Made by a program: the position numbers and the translations under genes. The notes below the pieces were generated by a model, which searched no databases, had not been told where the DNA came from, and worked only from the letters and a program-made list of their open reading frames with translations. Shown piece by piece: positions 33,716-46,400 of a DNA stretch of 64,000 bases (within the stretch, counting starts at the first letter, position 1; the number at the start of each line of letters is the position of its first letter). The DNA lies in NCBI GenBank assembly GCA_023630585.1, contig CM042566.1, forward strand, positions 6,029,754 to 6,093,753, given 5' to 3'. This DNA comes from Cranoglanis bouderius (lineage: Eukaryota; Chordata; Actinopteri; Siluriformes; Cranoglanididae).

Positions 33716-34429
33716 GGGTGTTTTCACACCTGACTTGTTTGTTTCAGAACCTGGTGCATTTTCTCCCTTGGTTCGGTTCGTTTAGACACGTATGAACACT
33801 GCCTGAAAGGGGTCGTTTCAGCCCGATTGCAAAGGAACTCTGGAGCAGTTCGCTTGTGGTGAGAAAGCAATCCGACCCACTGGACTAACGAACCAACCTG
33901 TATAGCAATGCATGACGTTACATAAAAAAGCATGTTTGTTTTGCTAATGGCTCACAACATAAATAGCGGTTTAACTTGGACTAAAGATGAGGTAAAACGC
34001 CTCACTGAAATTTGGTCTGACGAACATATTTCAAATTTCAAAAACGCATATAAACACAGAGGTTTACAAGCTGTTTAGTGAGTGTTTCAAGGAGATGGGC
34101 TTTTAATCGCTCTGTGGAACTTTTAAGTTAGATAAATTAGAATAACTTCAGCTAAAAAGAAAGCCACAATAAGCTCGCAGAGCTGCTGTCTATCCATCTT
34201 GATGGATGACCGCTATGAGCTGAATCCTGGAACATAAACAGGCGCACTCTGACCAAGGAGAGGACATTTTACTCACTTGACTTGCGTAAATATTTTTTTT
34301 GGTACATTTTGGTACACTTTGACATGTTGCCTTGTGAAAGCAAACCGAGCCGAGGGGAAAATGCAACATTATAACAATTTAAGTCCCCGTTTCAGAATAA
34401 AGCACAGATCTACAGGTCTGAAAACACCC
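33716..34429 (+). mobile_element. PIF/Harbinger-like nonautonomous DNA transposon
   Basis: The 714-bp unit begins GGGTGTTTTCACACCTG and ends with the inverse of GGGTGTTTTCAGACCTG, a 17-bp terminal inverted repeat with one mismatch. It is flanked by a 3-bp direct duplication TGA at 33713-33715 and 34430-34432. Three-base duplications are the hallmark of PIF/Harbinger, although TWA is the preferred target. Inside is a broken Myb/SANT-like reading frame and no nuclease, so it probably derives by deletion from an autonomous parent. Confidence 0.75.
33947..34106 (+). pseudogene. Myb/SANT-like DNA-binding domain remnant
   Basis: From the ATG at 33947 the frame reads 43 residues, including LTWTKDEVKRLTEIWSDEHI, and stops at 34078. 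One frame over it resumes as KLFSECFKEMGF and stops at 34106. The first Trp, the charged helix and the IWSDEHI spacing match the Myb/SANT-like (MADF-like) domain found in the accessory protein of Harbinger elements and in related fish genes. The pieces line up with one small frameshift between them. It covers only the first two helices of the domain; the third is lost after the stop. It is too short and broken to work, but it supports the Harbinger assignment of the surrounding element. Confidence 0.6.
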
Positions 34430-34589
34430 TGAGATGTAAGACATTAAGCAGGTAAATATGTGATGTATAGTAAGTTTTATCGATTTTTCCACCAACCCAA
34501 TACTCTACAAAACTCTACAAAGATCAAGTGAAGTTACTTTGCTGCACTGCACATGCTGTATGTCTTACAGGTTCCTGGTATTAAGAAGA

Positions 34590-34850
34590 AATCGTTGTTT
34601 TCCTGAGCACAGCAACAGAACCGAGTTAGCCCCATCGTTAGGAAATTGCAAGCTCAAGAATTGTGATGATGCCACAGCCATCTGTAGCCAGGGGTTTTAC
34701 AAGAGAATTATGCAAAAGAGAGAAATTGCCCATGCTATCTGGGTGAGAAGGTTGACGCTACTCTCTGCCCTGTCAATCACAGCGACACTAGCCAATTGTG
34801 TGCATCTGTGAGTGCATGCATGAGGAAGAGGGCAGATTTGTCCACAAGAC
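34590..34850 (+). repeat. Dispersed repeat, CCACAGCCATCTGTAGCC type
   Basis: Contains GCAAGCTCAAGAATTGTGAT, GATGCCACAGCCATCTGTAG, CTGTCAATCACAGCGACACT and GTGCATCTGTGAGTGCATGC. I recognise this as a common fish interspersed sequence from general knowledge, not from a second copy in this window. The 34539-34811 frame runs through it and is not credited. Confidence 0.4.
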
Positions 34851-34874
34851 ACAATAATATCTGAACTTACACAA

Positions 34875-35365
34875 ATGAACCAGATCAAAAGTTTACATAC
34901 ACTTGATTCTTAATACTGTGTGTTGTTACCTGGATGAACAATGACTGTTTTTATGTTTTGTGATAGTTCATGTTCATGAGTCCCTTGTTTGTCCTGAGCA
35001 GTTAAACTGCCCACTGTTCTTCAGAAAAAACCCTCCAGGTCCTGCACATTATTTGGTTTTCCAGCATCTTCTGCATATTTGACCCCTTTCCAACAGCGGC
35101 TATATGATGTTGATATCCATCTTTTCACACTGAGGACAACTGAGGGACTCGTGCACAACTATTACAAAAGGTGCAAACATTCACTGATGCTGAAGGCAAC
35201 ACTATACATTAAGAGCCAGGGGGGTGTAAACTTTTGAACAGGATGATCAGTGTAAATTGTTAATTTGTTTAAAGATTCTTTTTTTTTTCTGTAGTACTGC
35301 GCTTCTGAAGCTACATAAGATATTTACATGTTTCCCAGAAGACAAAATTCAGTAAATTACATTTA
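34875..35365 (-). mobile_element. Hairpin-bearing nonautonomous element, copy 2
   Basis: Inverse of the 15.8-16.4 kb element. It shares the core (CAGTTAAACTGCCCACTGTT; CCTTTCCAACAGCGGCTATA; GTTGATATCCATCTTTTCAC), CAGGGGGGTGTAAACTTTTG and the loop sequence TTTACATGTTTCCCAGAAGA. The outer hairpin arm is shortened and reading frames seen in copy 1 are broken here. Confidence 0.65.
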
Positions 35366-36514
35366 CAGCATTACAGTGTACCTCACTTAATAATTATCTG
35401 GTACATACCATATTATAGCTAAAAATAATTGACCAGGACTGTGTGGTTTATACCACACATCTACCTGATCAATATCTAGTGATAAAATAGTTGTTACTGA
35501 TATTATTGCATATTTATTTTATTTATTTAAATTATTTAAATATTTATTTACTTGTACACTATTTTAAATGTTTATGCATCCTGGATCATTTCTGCTAATA
35601 GAAATGCAGCTTTGATTCTGATTAGCTTGTATTTGTGTTAAAGGTGATTACGGCTAAACACAGTGTTTAGCACTGGCACATTTTGCAACACTAAGACTCA
35701 TTCACCAGTTGTTAAATTCTTCCCTCCTGTATGAATTATGCAAAAAGCAGAGTCCTTTTAGCACAGCATTATTATTTTACATGATGGATTAGATGTTACA
35801 AACAGCAGCTTGGAGATTGCATGACTAGCAGCCGCTATTGCCTCATACTGCCACACCTCGTTGGAGTTTTACCTCGATCTATCCCCCCTCCCGCTACCTC
35901 AGAACGCCAACGGCCCTGAACACCCTGACAGAGACGCTACCTTAGGGATCCTTCAGGCCATCACATCCACCTGTCAATCAAACCATGAGGGGGAAGTCTA
36001 GTGAGATGATATGACACCAGTATGATAGGTTTTTGGTCTCTCCTCATATTAATTATAAGGGGGTGTTGGTGCGGTGTGTGTAGGTATTTCTTTGGGGGTG
36101 GTTGGGGAGGGGGGGGTAGTTTCTAAATTGTTGCCATATGGCAACAGTGTGCAATGGTGGAAAGTATCATATAATCAAAATTGCCCCAAAATGTCTAAGA
36201 TTTTCCAGACTATGAGTTGCAGAATTTTTTTTTTTTTTTTTGCCACCTAGTAAGCATGTAAAAGTTGTATCTTCTAGAAAGGAATTACAGAATACATACA
36301 AAAATACATACAAAAAATACATATCAAAATACATACAAAAATTATATCCAAACATATTTGGGTGAAGTATCTTTCTAATTCTTTCTCTTGAAACATAAAA
36401 TTTCGAACATACTTTGCAACTTCATTAAAAGCCATGTTTAGAAAATGGTAGAACTGGTTTTAGACCCAACTTTGCATTTTGATAATGCTAAAGGATATTT
36501 TTGTTCTCCTAAAT
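35366..36514. other. No gene recognised
   Basis: AT-rich with a short palindrome TTGCCATATGGCAA at about 36131 and poly(T) at 36225-36241. A slightly GC-richer part (35830-36010) has no frame of note. Confidence 0.4.
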
Positions 36515-36840
36515 TATGCATTAATTTAGGAGAACTTGACAGCTTCATAGTTTTTAAAACCAAGCTTAAGTACTGGCTACTATCAGAACAAATCTGTAAC
36601 CACTAATGATTGTGTTGTAAGTTCCATGTTTTTATATACTGATTTTATTAATCTTGCATTCTTGGATATATGTATTGTGATGTTCTATGTGGCGTATATG
36701 TAATATTGTATGTTATTTTATTTGTTTACCTGCCCAGGGACAGCAGATGTAAATTAGCTATTAGCTAACTCTGGTGCAATTACTTTTAATTGTGCATTGT
36801 CCCTGTAAAAATAAACAATAAAGTAAAGTAAAGTAAGTAA
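36515..36840 (+). mobile_element. LINE 3' end (5' truncated)
   Basis: The last 25 codons of a reverse transcriptase-type ORF can be read at 36529-36606 (GELDSFIVFKTKLKYWLLSE, then QICNH and a stop). A 3' untranslated region with CTGCCCAGGGACAGCAGATG and GCATTGTCCCTGTAAAAATA follows, closing with an (AAAGT)n tail. The FKTKLKYWL ending is usual for L2/CR1-like and related LINEs. It is a typical 5'-truncated insertion; the clade is not fixed. Confidence 0.65.
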
Positions 36841-37416
36841 CTGCAAAATTTTGTTCGGTTACAGGGTTACACAAGCAGACATATGAATATATTTGTCGTC
36901 ATGTATTTACCTGAGAGTTACAGAGTCAAGTACACTTGTGTGATTAAATGAACCACAACTGAAGTTGATACATGAGCATTGCATAAGATAATAATTTGCA
37001 TAGTGCAGACATCCACATTAGTTACGCTATAATGTCATGTACAGTGTAATCAGTGGCACAGATTTTTTTTCTTTGCAAAAATATAATAAAAATAAAATAT
37101 AACTGTAGAAATTTACATAAACAGTGACACCGTATATTACATAATATTACATTCTCATAATAATAGACATGTTTAAGTATAGCAGAGGCTGAGGTATAAT
37201 CTTTCACTCAATCTGAGCGTTGCAATGCATAACATGTCGCAGTCCGAAATGCTCTCATTGGTCATTTTCTAAAGGGGTGGAGTTAAGGGGGATCTGATAT
37301 TGCAGGGATGGATGAGAAATTCAAGATTCAGGTTCACAAAGCAGTTGCCAACTTTAAGGCAGCAAATTAGCTTTTTTGGTTCCTTGGAGTAAAGTAAACA
37401 TCACAAATGTACATTA

Positions 37417-37420
<4 letters not shown>
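36841..37420. other. No feature recognised
   Basis: AT-rich; no frame with a domain. Confidence 0.4.

Positions 37421-37468
<48 letters not shown>
37421..37468. repeat. (GA)n microsatellite
   Basis: About 24 GA units. Confidence 0.97.
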
Positions 37469-37471
<3 letters not shown>

Positions 37472-38217
37472 AACTACCGTAATCATAACTTTTCATAATT
37501 AGCTTCTATTTTACAATTATGTGGCCAAAATATATTATTCCCTACTTGTGCCACATTTTAACAGAATTCATTTTGTCACAATATCAACTCTGTGCCTTAG
37601 TTCACTTCCAGTGTTTTTTTTTTCTCCTGGCTTCACTCTCCCCCAGGTGTCTGGCTGTCCCCTGCATGCCCAGTTTGACTAAATCATCTCATAGTGTGAA
37701 ATTTCCTGCAGGTGCACCTTTAACAACTCGAGACCGCACGCCGGAGTGTCACACTGAGACACATTTTGTTTTTCTCAGCCCGAGGCATTAATTAGTGGTG
37801 ATGCAAAAAAAAAAAAAAAAAAAAAAAAAAAAGCCTGTAGAGATCCATTCTCAACATGGCTGTGTGTGGAGAGCAGAGAGGCTTTATTTAAAGGCAGAGC
37901 TCCATCTGGAAGGCACTACAAACTTACATGCACTGGGTTCTGCAGTAACTCAGTTTGACAAATTAGAGTCCTTTTTTAGAAATCCACTTTAGCCATCTAG
38001 GTCATCATGGCCTCCTGCAAATACAGCGACTCATCAAGATGTCTTACCATGTTATAAGATAATAATTGATCAGTAGAATAGTAGCATAGCATGATTTTCA
38101 CATATGCTTGAGTCTCTTGAGTCTGCTTCATCTCAGGTTTTCTTCCACATGTCGCATCAATGTAATCATGTCGTTGCTCATGTGGGACCTAAATCGATAT
38201 GTATATGCTTTGAGACT
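37469..38217. other. No gene; poly(A) at 37804-37832
   Basis: A 28-29 base A run. The frames around it (37519-37791, 37795-37992) show no domain. Confidence 0.45.
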
Positions 38218-38240
38218 ATATATATATATATATATATATT
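38218..38240. repeat. (TA)n microsatellite
   Basis: Eleven TA units at the left edge of the following transposon; its terminal bases may have been lost to the expansion. Confidence 0.9.
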
Positions 38241-38664
38241 AAGTATTCACACCCTTGGACTTTTTCACAATTTGTATTGTTACCACCTGGAACTGAAATT
38301 TACTTAATTGGGATTATATGCACAAAATAGCGCCTAATGTTAAAGTCTGGGGGATGATCAATATTAATTTTCAAAATTATTTACAAATAAACACCATAAA
38401 ATTTGTGAGTGCACAACTATTCACCCTCATTTCTTTGAAACCCCTAAATTAGTCACATAGTTGAATGGAGTTCACATGGGTGTAATCAAAGTGTCACATG
38501 ACCTTAGTATAAACACTGCTCCTGGAAGACCCCAGAGTTTGTTAGAGAACATACCTAAATGTACCTAAACAGCATCATGAAGAACTAAATCTAGAAGTAT
38601 CAATCAGGGTTTGGCTATAAAAAGTATCTGAAAATTTGAACATCCCACAGAGTGCCATCAAATC

Positions 38665-38990
38665 CATCCATCCATTTATTTTCTGTACTGCTTATCCTAC
38701 ACAGGGTCATGGGGGAGCCTGGAGCCTATCCCAGGGAACTTGGGTGGGGTCCCAACCCACCGCAGGGCACAATCACACATGCATTCACACACTTCAGACA
38801 ACTTGGAAATGCCATTCAGCCTACAGCGCATGTCCTCGGACTGGGGAAGGAAATCAGAGTACCTGGAGGAAGTCCCCAAAGCATGGGGAGAACATGTAAA
38901 CCCCGTGGACACGGGGCGAAGGTGGGATTCAAGCCCCGCAACCCCATGGGTGTGAGGCAAATGTGCTAACCACTAAGCCACCATGCCCCC
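38665..38990 (+). mobile_element. (ATCC)n-headed interspersed repeat (family B), nested, with target duplication
   Basis: Full copy from CATCCATCC to ACTAAGCCACCATGCCCCC. It is flanked by GCCATCAAATC (38654-38664) and GCCATTAAATC (38991-39001), an 11-bp duplication with one transition. Inserted into the Tc1-like element. The frames at 38636-38969 are shadows of this repeat. Confidence 0.85.
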
Positions 38991-39069
38991 GCCATTAAAT
39001 CTGTTATTAAAAAAACTGAATGAATATGGCACAACATCAACTCTTCCATCCACCAAAAGTCAGTGACTG

Positions 39070-39270
39070 GGTGGCAGTGGTAGCTCAGCGGTTAAGATGG
39101 GCTACTGATCGTTGGGCTACTGATCGGAAGGTCGTGAGTTCAAATCCCAGCACCGCCAAGCTGCCACTGTGGGCTCTTGAGCAAGGCCCTTAACCCTCAA
39201 CTACTCAGTTGTATAAATTAAATAAATGTAAGTTGCTCTAGATAAGGGAAACTGCCAAATGCCATAAATG
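39070..39270 (+). mobile_element. tRNA-derived SINE
   Basis: The head carries a pol III box A (GGTAGCTCAGCGG at about 39080) and box B (GAGTTCAAATCCC at 39136-39148). It is followed by GCTGCCACTGTGGG, GAGCAAGGCCCTTAACCCTC and a LINE-like tail, GTAAGTTGCTCTAGATAAGG ... CCAAATGCCATAAATG. The duplicated GGGCTACTGATCG near 39099-39125 is a small internal repeat. It sits inside the Tc1-like element. Confidence 0.85.
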
Positions 39271-39381
39271 GGTAAAGAGGGGATTAGTCAGAAAAGCAAT
39301 CCTAATTAAGTCTGTTTCAGTTTATTACAAAATTCTCGAATACAAAGTCCAAGGAGGTGAATACTTGTGCAAGGCAGTGTA

Positions 39382-40275
39382 AATATGCTATACAAATTTA
39401 TTTAAATAGCATACCAAAGAATGCTAAAACCCTCATTCTGTAATTTTTTTGTTTATGTTTAATCATGTAGTTTGGCAGAATTTACCAGTAGGTATTTATC
39501 TTCCATTCCACCAGACTTTTACTCTGTACATACATACATGTTGAGAGGAATATATAAAATGATGATTATACACAAGCTTAGCTTGCTGATATTCCATTAA
39601 CGACAGCAAGGATTTATCAGAGCACCATCTCTAGTAGAAGGTTTGGCTGTGTATGTACAGTATATCAGCAAGTACAACAGTGTAACACGCAGTAGATGTA
39701 CTTAGGAAAGTCCTCTGGGAGTTCTCCTTAGTTCAGTGAGTGCACATGAGGTCAGTGGAAGTACACAGAGATCCTGGAAGAACATGCCTCCAGTGCTTCT
39801 GGAAGTGTGTATTTCTATTTCCTAGACTTCTTTCCAGAAAAGATGAGACAGAGCCACAGGCGCACTATGGGATGAAATGCCAAATTTGACTTTCAAAATG
39901 CATTTCTGACCTTTTTTTTTTGTAGCTTCTATTTGCTCAAAGTACAATTCGCTGCCCTTGTTGACAGATGCTGTTTCCACCCACCATTAGTTAGCCATAT
40001 TTTTGGGCCTTAACTTCATCTAAATGATAAAAACATAACAAAACATTAATACAAGATAGACTTTATTACTGTTTATTCTATTATGTGTATGTGTTATAAA
40101 TGTTACTTATGTAATTTTCATGAAATAAAAATGTGTTTAATTTGTACTTTTATTATGACCTTTCATACTGTATTTTGTTAAATTGTGTTAAATTGTGATG
40201 AGGACCATTTTCTGAATGAAATTTCAAACGTTATATTTAAAATATATACAATTTGTATACTTGTGTGTATATATA
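39382..40275. other. No feature recognised
   Basis: AT-rich, no frame with a domain. Confidence 0.4.
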
Positions 40276-40580
40276 CAGTACTGTGCAAAAGTTTTAGCCA
40301 CCCTATTTTTTTAAGTACAAACTTTGTTATAGATTTTTTTATTTTATGACTTCTACATTATCAAGTCAGTACAAAAAACATTTAAGATTCCCAAACATTA
40401 GTTTTCTAGCACAAAATTAAATGTTACAGAAAAATGTCATTAAAGAAAGCAGCATATTATGTAAGAGACCACTTTCAGACAAAAAACACAATGAACTCTG
40501 CTGGGTTTTGTTGCAAAAATAAGAAGCAAGTGCTACAGTCAATAAAACTTAGCAGCTCATTTCCTTATACAACTGCACTA
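40276..40580 (+). mobile_element. Tc1-like element, left terminal remnant
   Basis: After TA at 40274-40275 begins CAGTACTGTGCAAAAGTTTT, a well-known fish Tc1-type terminal repeat, followed by its subterminal sequence (AACTTTGTTATAGATTTTTT). The interior and right end are absent. The frame at 40434-40691 is not a recognised protein. Confidence 0.6.
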
Positions 40581-40702
40581 ATTGTACCGGAGACTACTAT
40601 TTTTATTTTTATTTTTGTCACACCAAATATTGACTTTGTTTCATTTACTACTGTTTACTGCTCTTTATTGTATTTAATTTCATTATTTTGAAGACACCTT
40701 TG

Positions 40703-41920
<1,218 letters not shown>

Positions 41921-41922
41921 TA

Positions 41923-43440
41923 CAGCCATGGCCAAAAGTTTTGAGAATGACACAAATATTAATTTTCACAAAGTCTACTGCTTCAGTGTTTTTAGATCTT
42001 TTTGTCAGATGTTACTAACTGTTACTGAAGTATAATCACAAGCATTTCATAAGTGCCAATGGCTTTTATTGACAATTACATGAAGTTTATGCAAAGAGTC
42101 AATATTTGCAGTGTTGACCCTTCTTTTTCCAAGACCTCTGCAATTGGCCCTGGCATGCTGTCAATCAACTTCTGGGCCACATCCTGACTGATGGCAGCCC
42201 ATTCTTGCATAATCAATGCTTGGAGTTTGTCAGAGTGTGTGGGTTTTTGTTTGTCCACCTGCCTCTTGAGGATTGACCACAAATTCTCAATGGGATTAAG
42301 GTCTGGGGAGTTTCCTGGCCATGGACCCAAAATGTCGATGTTTTGTTCCCCGAGCCACTTCGTTATCACTTTTGCCTTGTGGCAAGGTGCCCCATCATGC
42401 TGGAAAAGGCCTTGTTCATCACCAAACTGTTCTTGGATGGTTGGGAGAAGTTGCTCTCTGAGGATGTTTTTGTACCATTCTTTATTCATGGCTGTGTTCT
42501 TAGGCAAAATTGTGAGTGAGTCCACTCCCTTGGCTGAGAAGCAACCCCACACATGAGTGGTCTCAGGATGCTTTACTGTTGGCATGACACAGGACTGATG
42601 GTAGCGCTCACCTTTTCTTCTCCGGACAAGCTTTTTTCCAGATGCCCCAAACAATTGGAAAGGGGATTCATCAGAGAAAATGACATTACCCCAGTCCTCA
42701 GCAGTCCAATCCCTGTACTTTTTGCAGAATAGCAGTCTGTCCCTGATGTTTTTCCTGGAGAGAAGTGGCTTCTTTGCTGCCCTTCTTGACACCAGGCCAT
42801 CCTCCAAAAGTCTTCGCCTTACTGTGCGTGCAGACGCACTCACACCTGCCTGCTGCCATTCCTGAGCAAGCTCTGCACTGGTCGTGCCCCGATCCCACAG
42901 CTGAATCAACTTTAGGAGACGGTCCTGGCGCTTGCTGGACTTTCTTGGACGCCCTGAAGCCTTCTTTACAACAGTTGAACCTCTCTCCTTGAAGGTCTTG
43001 ATGATCCGATAAATGGTTGATTTAGGTGCAATCTTACTAGCAGCAATATCCTTGCCTGTGAATCCCTTTTTGTGCAAAGCAATGATGGCTGCACGTGTTT
43101 CCTTGCAGGTAACCATAGTTAACAGAGGAAGAACAATAATTTCAAGCACCACCCTCTTTTTAAAGCTTCCAGTCTGTTATTCTAACTCAATCAGCATGAC
43201 AGAGTGATCTCCAGCCTTGTCCTCGTTAACACTCTCACCTGTGTTAACGACAGAATCACTGACATGATGTCAGCTGGTCCTTTTGTGGAAGGGCTGAAAT
43301 GCAGTGGACATGTTTTTTTGGGATTAAGTTCATTTTCATGGCAAAGAGGGACTTTGAAATTAATTGCAATTCATCTGATCACTCTTCATAACATTCTGGA
43401 GTATATGCAAATTGCAATCATAAAAACTGAGGCAGAAGAC
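41923..43440 (-). mobile_element. Tc1/mariner element (DD35E) with intact transposase frame, right end missing
   Basis: The left terminal repeat starts after TA (41921-41922) with CAGCCATGGCCAAAAGTTTT. The transposase occupies most of the unit on the minus strand. On the right the sequence runs to AAAAACTGAGGCAGAAGACA (about 43441) and then changes to unrelated DNA with a poly(A). The inverse of the left repeat (roughly the last 40 bases) is not there. The element is therefore a one-ended copy, unable to be excised normally. Confidence 0.85.
42076..43152 (-). CDS. Tc1/mariner transposase, DD35E, uninterrupted
   Basis: 358 codons from the first ATG; the ATG at codon 13 (43114-43116, MVTCKETRAAII) fits family starts better and gives 346 residues. 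Two N-terminal HTH regions (about 13-58 and 75-125) flank the AT-hook-like GRPR at 68-70. The catalytic triad is Asp161 (VIFSDESPF), Asp253 (FQHDGAPCH) and Glu289 (SPDLNPIEN). Asp253 and Glu289 have 35 residues between them, one more than classic Tc1. WGCFSAKG lies at 202-209. The enzyme would bind the terminal repeats in the nucleus and cut and paste the element at TA sites. No stop or frameshift is present, so the copy is recent or has been kept. The DD35E spacing matches the fish group described as Traveler, but membership is inference. Confidence 0.9.
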   Translation of the reverse strand: MVLEIIVLPLLTMVTCKETRAAIIALHKKGFTGKDIAASKIAPKSTIYRIIKTFKERGSTVVKKASGRPRKSSKRQDRLLKLIQLWDRGTTSAELAQEWQQAGVSASARTVRRRLLEDGLVSRRAAKKPLLSRKNIRDRLLFCKKYRDWTAEDWGNVIFSDESPFQLFGASGKKLVRRRKGERYHQSCVMPTVKHPETTHVWGCFSAKGVDSLTILPKNTAMNKEWYKNILREQLLPTIQEQFGDEQGLFQHDGAPCHKAKVITKWLGEQNIDILGPWPGNSPDLNPIENLWSILKRQVDKQKPTHSDKLQALIMQEWAAISQDVAQKLIDSMPGPIAEVLEKEGSTLQILTLCINFM

Positions 43441-46400
43441 AGCCTCCTCGTAGTTGATTTGGGAAAAAAAAAAAAATAGTGACAAAGTGTACAATGCCAA
43501 TGAAGTCCCTTTCAGATCCAGGTTGTAACACACAATACAAAATGTGGAAAAGTTCAAGGTGGGTGAAAGCCAATGTATGAGCTCTCACCAATCCCTTTGC
43601 TTGTGTATTGTTTATCCTTTTCGGTTTGAGATTGTGTCTCTTTAATGTTAACACCATACTTGCCCCCTTAACATCCATAAATACAACTGACCTTCAGTCT
43701 TCACCTCAAGGCCATTGTCTTTAATGGCCATCGCTAACACAAGGCACTTTTTACAACTATGTCAGACCGGGCTCTTACTCCAATAAGCACAGGAATTAAT
43801 GTCTTCGCCCATTAGTCATTTAATTGACTTTTGGGAGTGTGACATGCATGCAGAATTAGTGCTTGACTGAAAATGTGTCAGAAGAAAAGGGTTTATGAGA
43901 GATAATAGGGCAGTGGCTAGCTATCGACTCCTAGTTTCCATCTTACTGCTTTCTAATGTATTTAAGCTGGAGTTGCACACTAAAGCTGGAAATATTCTTC
44001 ACCTTCTCTTGGCAAATTATCAGCATGACTACCTTGTGAGGCACAGCGTAGCTCAACATGATCACGGGACCAAAGGCAAAGCAAGGTGACAGCATCTGAG
44101 GTGACAGACAAATTGCGTCAGAGTTGAGCTGAGGACAAAATGCGTTTCTCCCGTCACTCAGATGGATCTAGCATGCGCGTGGCCTGTAAATAATCACAGC
44201 ACGCTCCATAAACTTCTCCAAGCCTCGGCTGTTGATCCCTGAGGAAAACCAGCACCGTCTGCCCTGTCACCTGGAAATGAACATTCAGTACTGGTAGAAC
44301 AGAGAGAGCAGAGGGCAACAGGACTGGGGCATTTTCTGATATACCACCTCAGCACACATGCAAGCTCTGGAGCTTAGGATCAGATTTATATGGTTGTCAG
44401 TGGTGTACTCAGAGCATTTGGTTAGCTATTTTAGAAGTTGTTCTCTTGATCTAAGTAGAAGGTATAACAGAGCAAGAGAAGGAAAAGCAAGCGCAGACAC
44501 CCTCTTATAAACCGGTATCTTGTCAAGCTGTCCCCTCTGGGTGCCTTCAGCACTGGAGGATGCAAATACATCAAGTCGAAAGGAGACTCTGACACATCAT
44601 GTCCCTTTGCCTTCCACGGTTCAGCGTGAATAATGAATCTATGCTCGGCTCTGCAACCTTTTTCATCATAGCCTGCCCAAAGCAGACATGTGAGTGCCAG
44701 ATTTGTGACATGGACAGAGACAGGGATGCAGGATGGCCACCTCAGGATTGACATTCATGTATACACAGTCAGCTGGCACATAAACACCTCACAAGGTGAC
44801 AGTAACATTGGGCCTGATTTATCAATCTTTTTGCAAAGCTGTTTGTTTTTTGCGGGTGAACCTGAACTAAAAATTCATGCCAGATTTACAAATGTTTCTG
44901 GCTGATTTTCACCACATGCACATGTTGGTAAACTGATTCCCAAGCACGTTCACAGCACAAGTGATTTGCATTTACTGACACCCACCAAACTCCATAAAAG
45001 ACAAAGCTTACAAATCTGAAAGTGACAAAATGGTCTTCCAATTATGCAGCTCAGCAATTGCACATACTAACTTGTCCTCCTTTTATAAGCTACCATTTCT
45101 TTTGTCCTACTTCAATGGCTAATATTATTTGTCTTCATTTATGGATTTGATTTGGATTGTTTTCTTTCAAGCTATTTATATGAAATGACCCAATTGCAGA
45201 AAATTCACACAGTTGGAAGAGCTCTCATATGATACAAACATTTTCCCAAAGTAACTGGATTTTCTTGTGTAAATGTTCCTGTAAACCATTTACAAACAAA
45301 TTTAAAAATGATGCTAATCGAGTATCTAGTTAGAGACTATTTTTTAGCAACAATGTCAAATATCTCTCCAGTGGAAATCAATGATATCATCTTCAGATTT
45401 TATTTTCAGAATCACCAACTATTACTATCCAGCTCAACTATCACTATTTACACATTATTCCATTGTGATCTGAAATTCTACAAGTCTTACATGCTAGAAC
45501 TAATACGTCAAACCCACTAATACTGCATGTCAAATCCAAGACTTTAGAGGAACTAGACCCCCAAACCCAGCTTGCGAGCTTCATCAACTCTTAAAAGCTC
45601 TCAAAACTACAGTATACTCTCTTGCTCCCTTTGCCATCATTATTCGATTAGGTTGATGCAGTCCTGTAAGATTAGAGAAACCCACCAAAGATATGTCATA
45701 AATGCTGTCTAAAAGATTATCTTAGACTAGGTTTGCCCTCTATTTCTTGGAGTAGTTGAATAGTTCTGATTTTGGTTAACCACAACAAAACAGATTTTGA
45801 TATCTTTTAAGGTTTCAGGTTCCTATGTAAATAAAAGGTTTACATTCTGGTTTAGAGGCTTCTGTATATAAACCCTACTTCTATATAAGTCTGGGTGTTT
45901 TTCTCAGGATAATCACATAACAGGAACATTTAAAATGGAAAAAAAAGATAATAAAAACTCCATTTCCTATGATCCTTAGCCAAAAAACAAAATACAAATC
46001 TAGGTCACATGACTTATCCCTTGTATCAATCTTCATATATGAAGAAGAAAATATGTCAATTAAATGAATATCAGTGGGATGGGTATAGCATACACAGTAT
46101 ATTGTCTCAAAACTTCATGTATTAAAAACATTACTAATACAATTAAACAGTCCGAATATGATAATGGAGTACTATTCTCTTTTCTGTCTTTCATAGGTCC
46201 AAAAGCCACTTCGAGAGTTTTGATATAAGCCTTTCACTCCATTATTGCTTTATAAAGGATTTAGACTTAGGCTTATGAATGTGGCCCAAAAAGATACCTA
46301 ATCTTTCAAATAAAGTGTTGCCCATGTCTGTAGATGTAGAGCCTTAGAATCACACACAAATGCATAACTGAAATTAGTGTACATTATAACGCGAATAAGA

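Larger units (their letters stand above)
38241..39381. mobile_element. Tc1-like nonautonomous element hosting two insertions
   Basis: The left end reads AAGTATTCACACCCTTGGAC. Read inward from the right edge, the inverse ends with AAGTATTCACCTCCTTGGAC, preceded by TACACTGCCTTGCAC. Terminal TA is visible at the right (39380-39381). Shared internal ends and absence of a transposase make it nonautonomous. A family B repeat (38665-38990) and a tRNA-derived SINE (about 39070-39270) interrupt it. Confidence 0.7.

Noticed and set aside
38636..38969. Overlapping 70-105 codon frames on both strands
   Set aside because: The same frames recur wherever the family B repeat occurs, so they are repeat shadows.
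39070..39270. A functional tRNA gene
   Set aside because: Box A and box B are present, but the acceptor stem does not pair and a SINE body and LINE-like tail follow.
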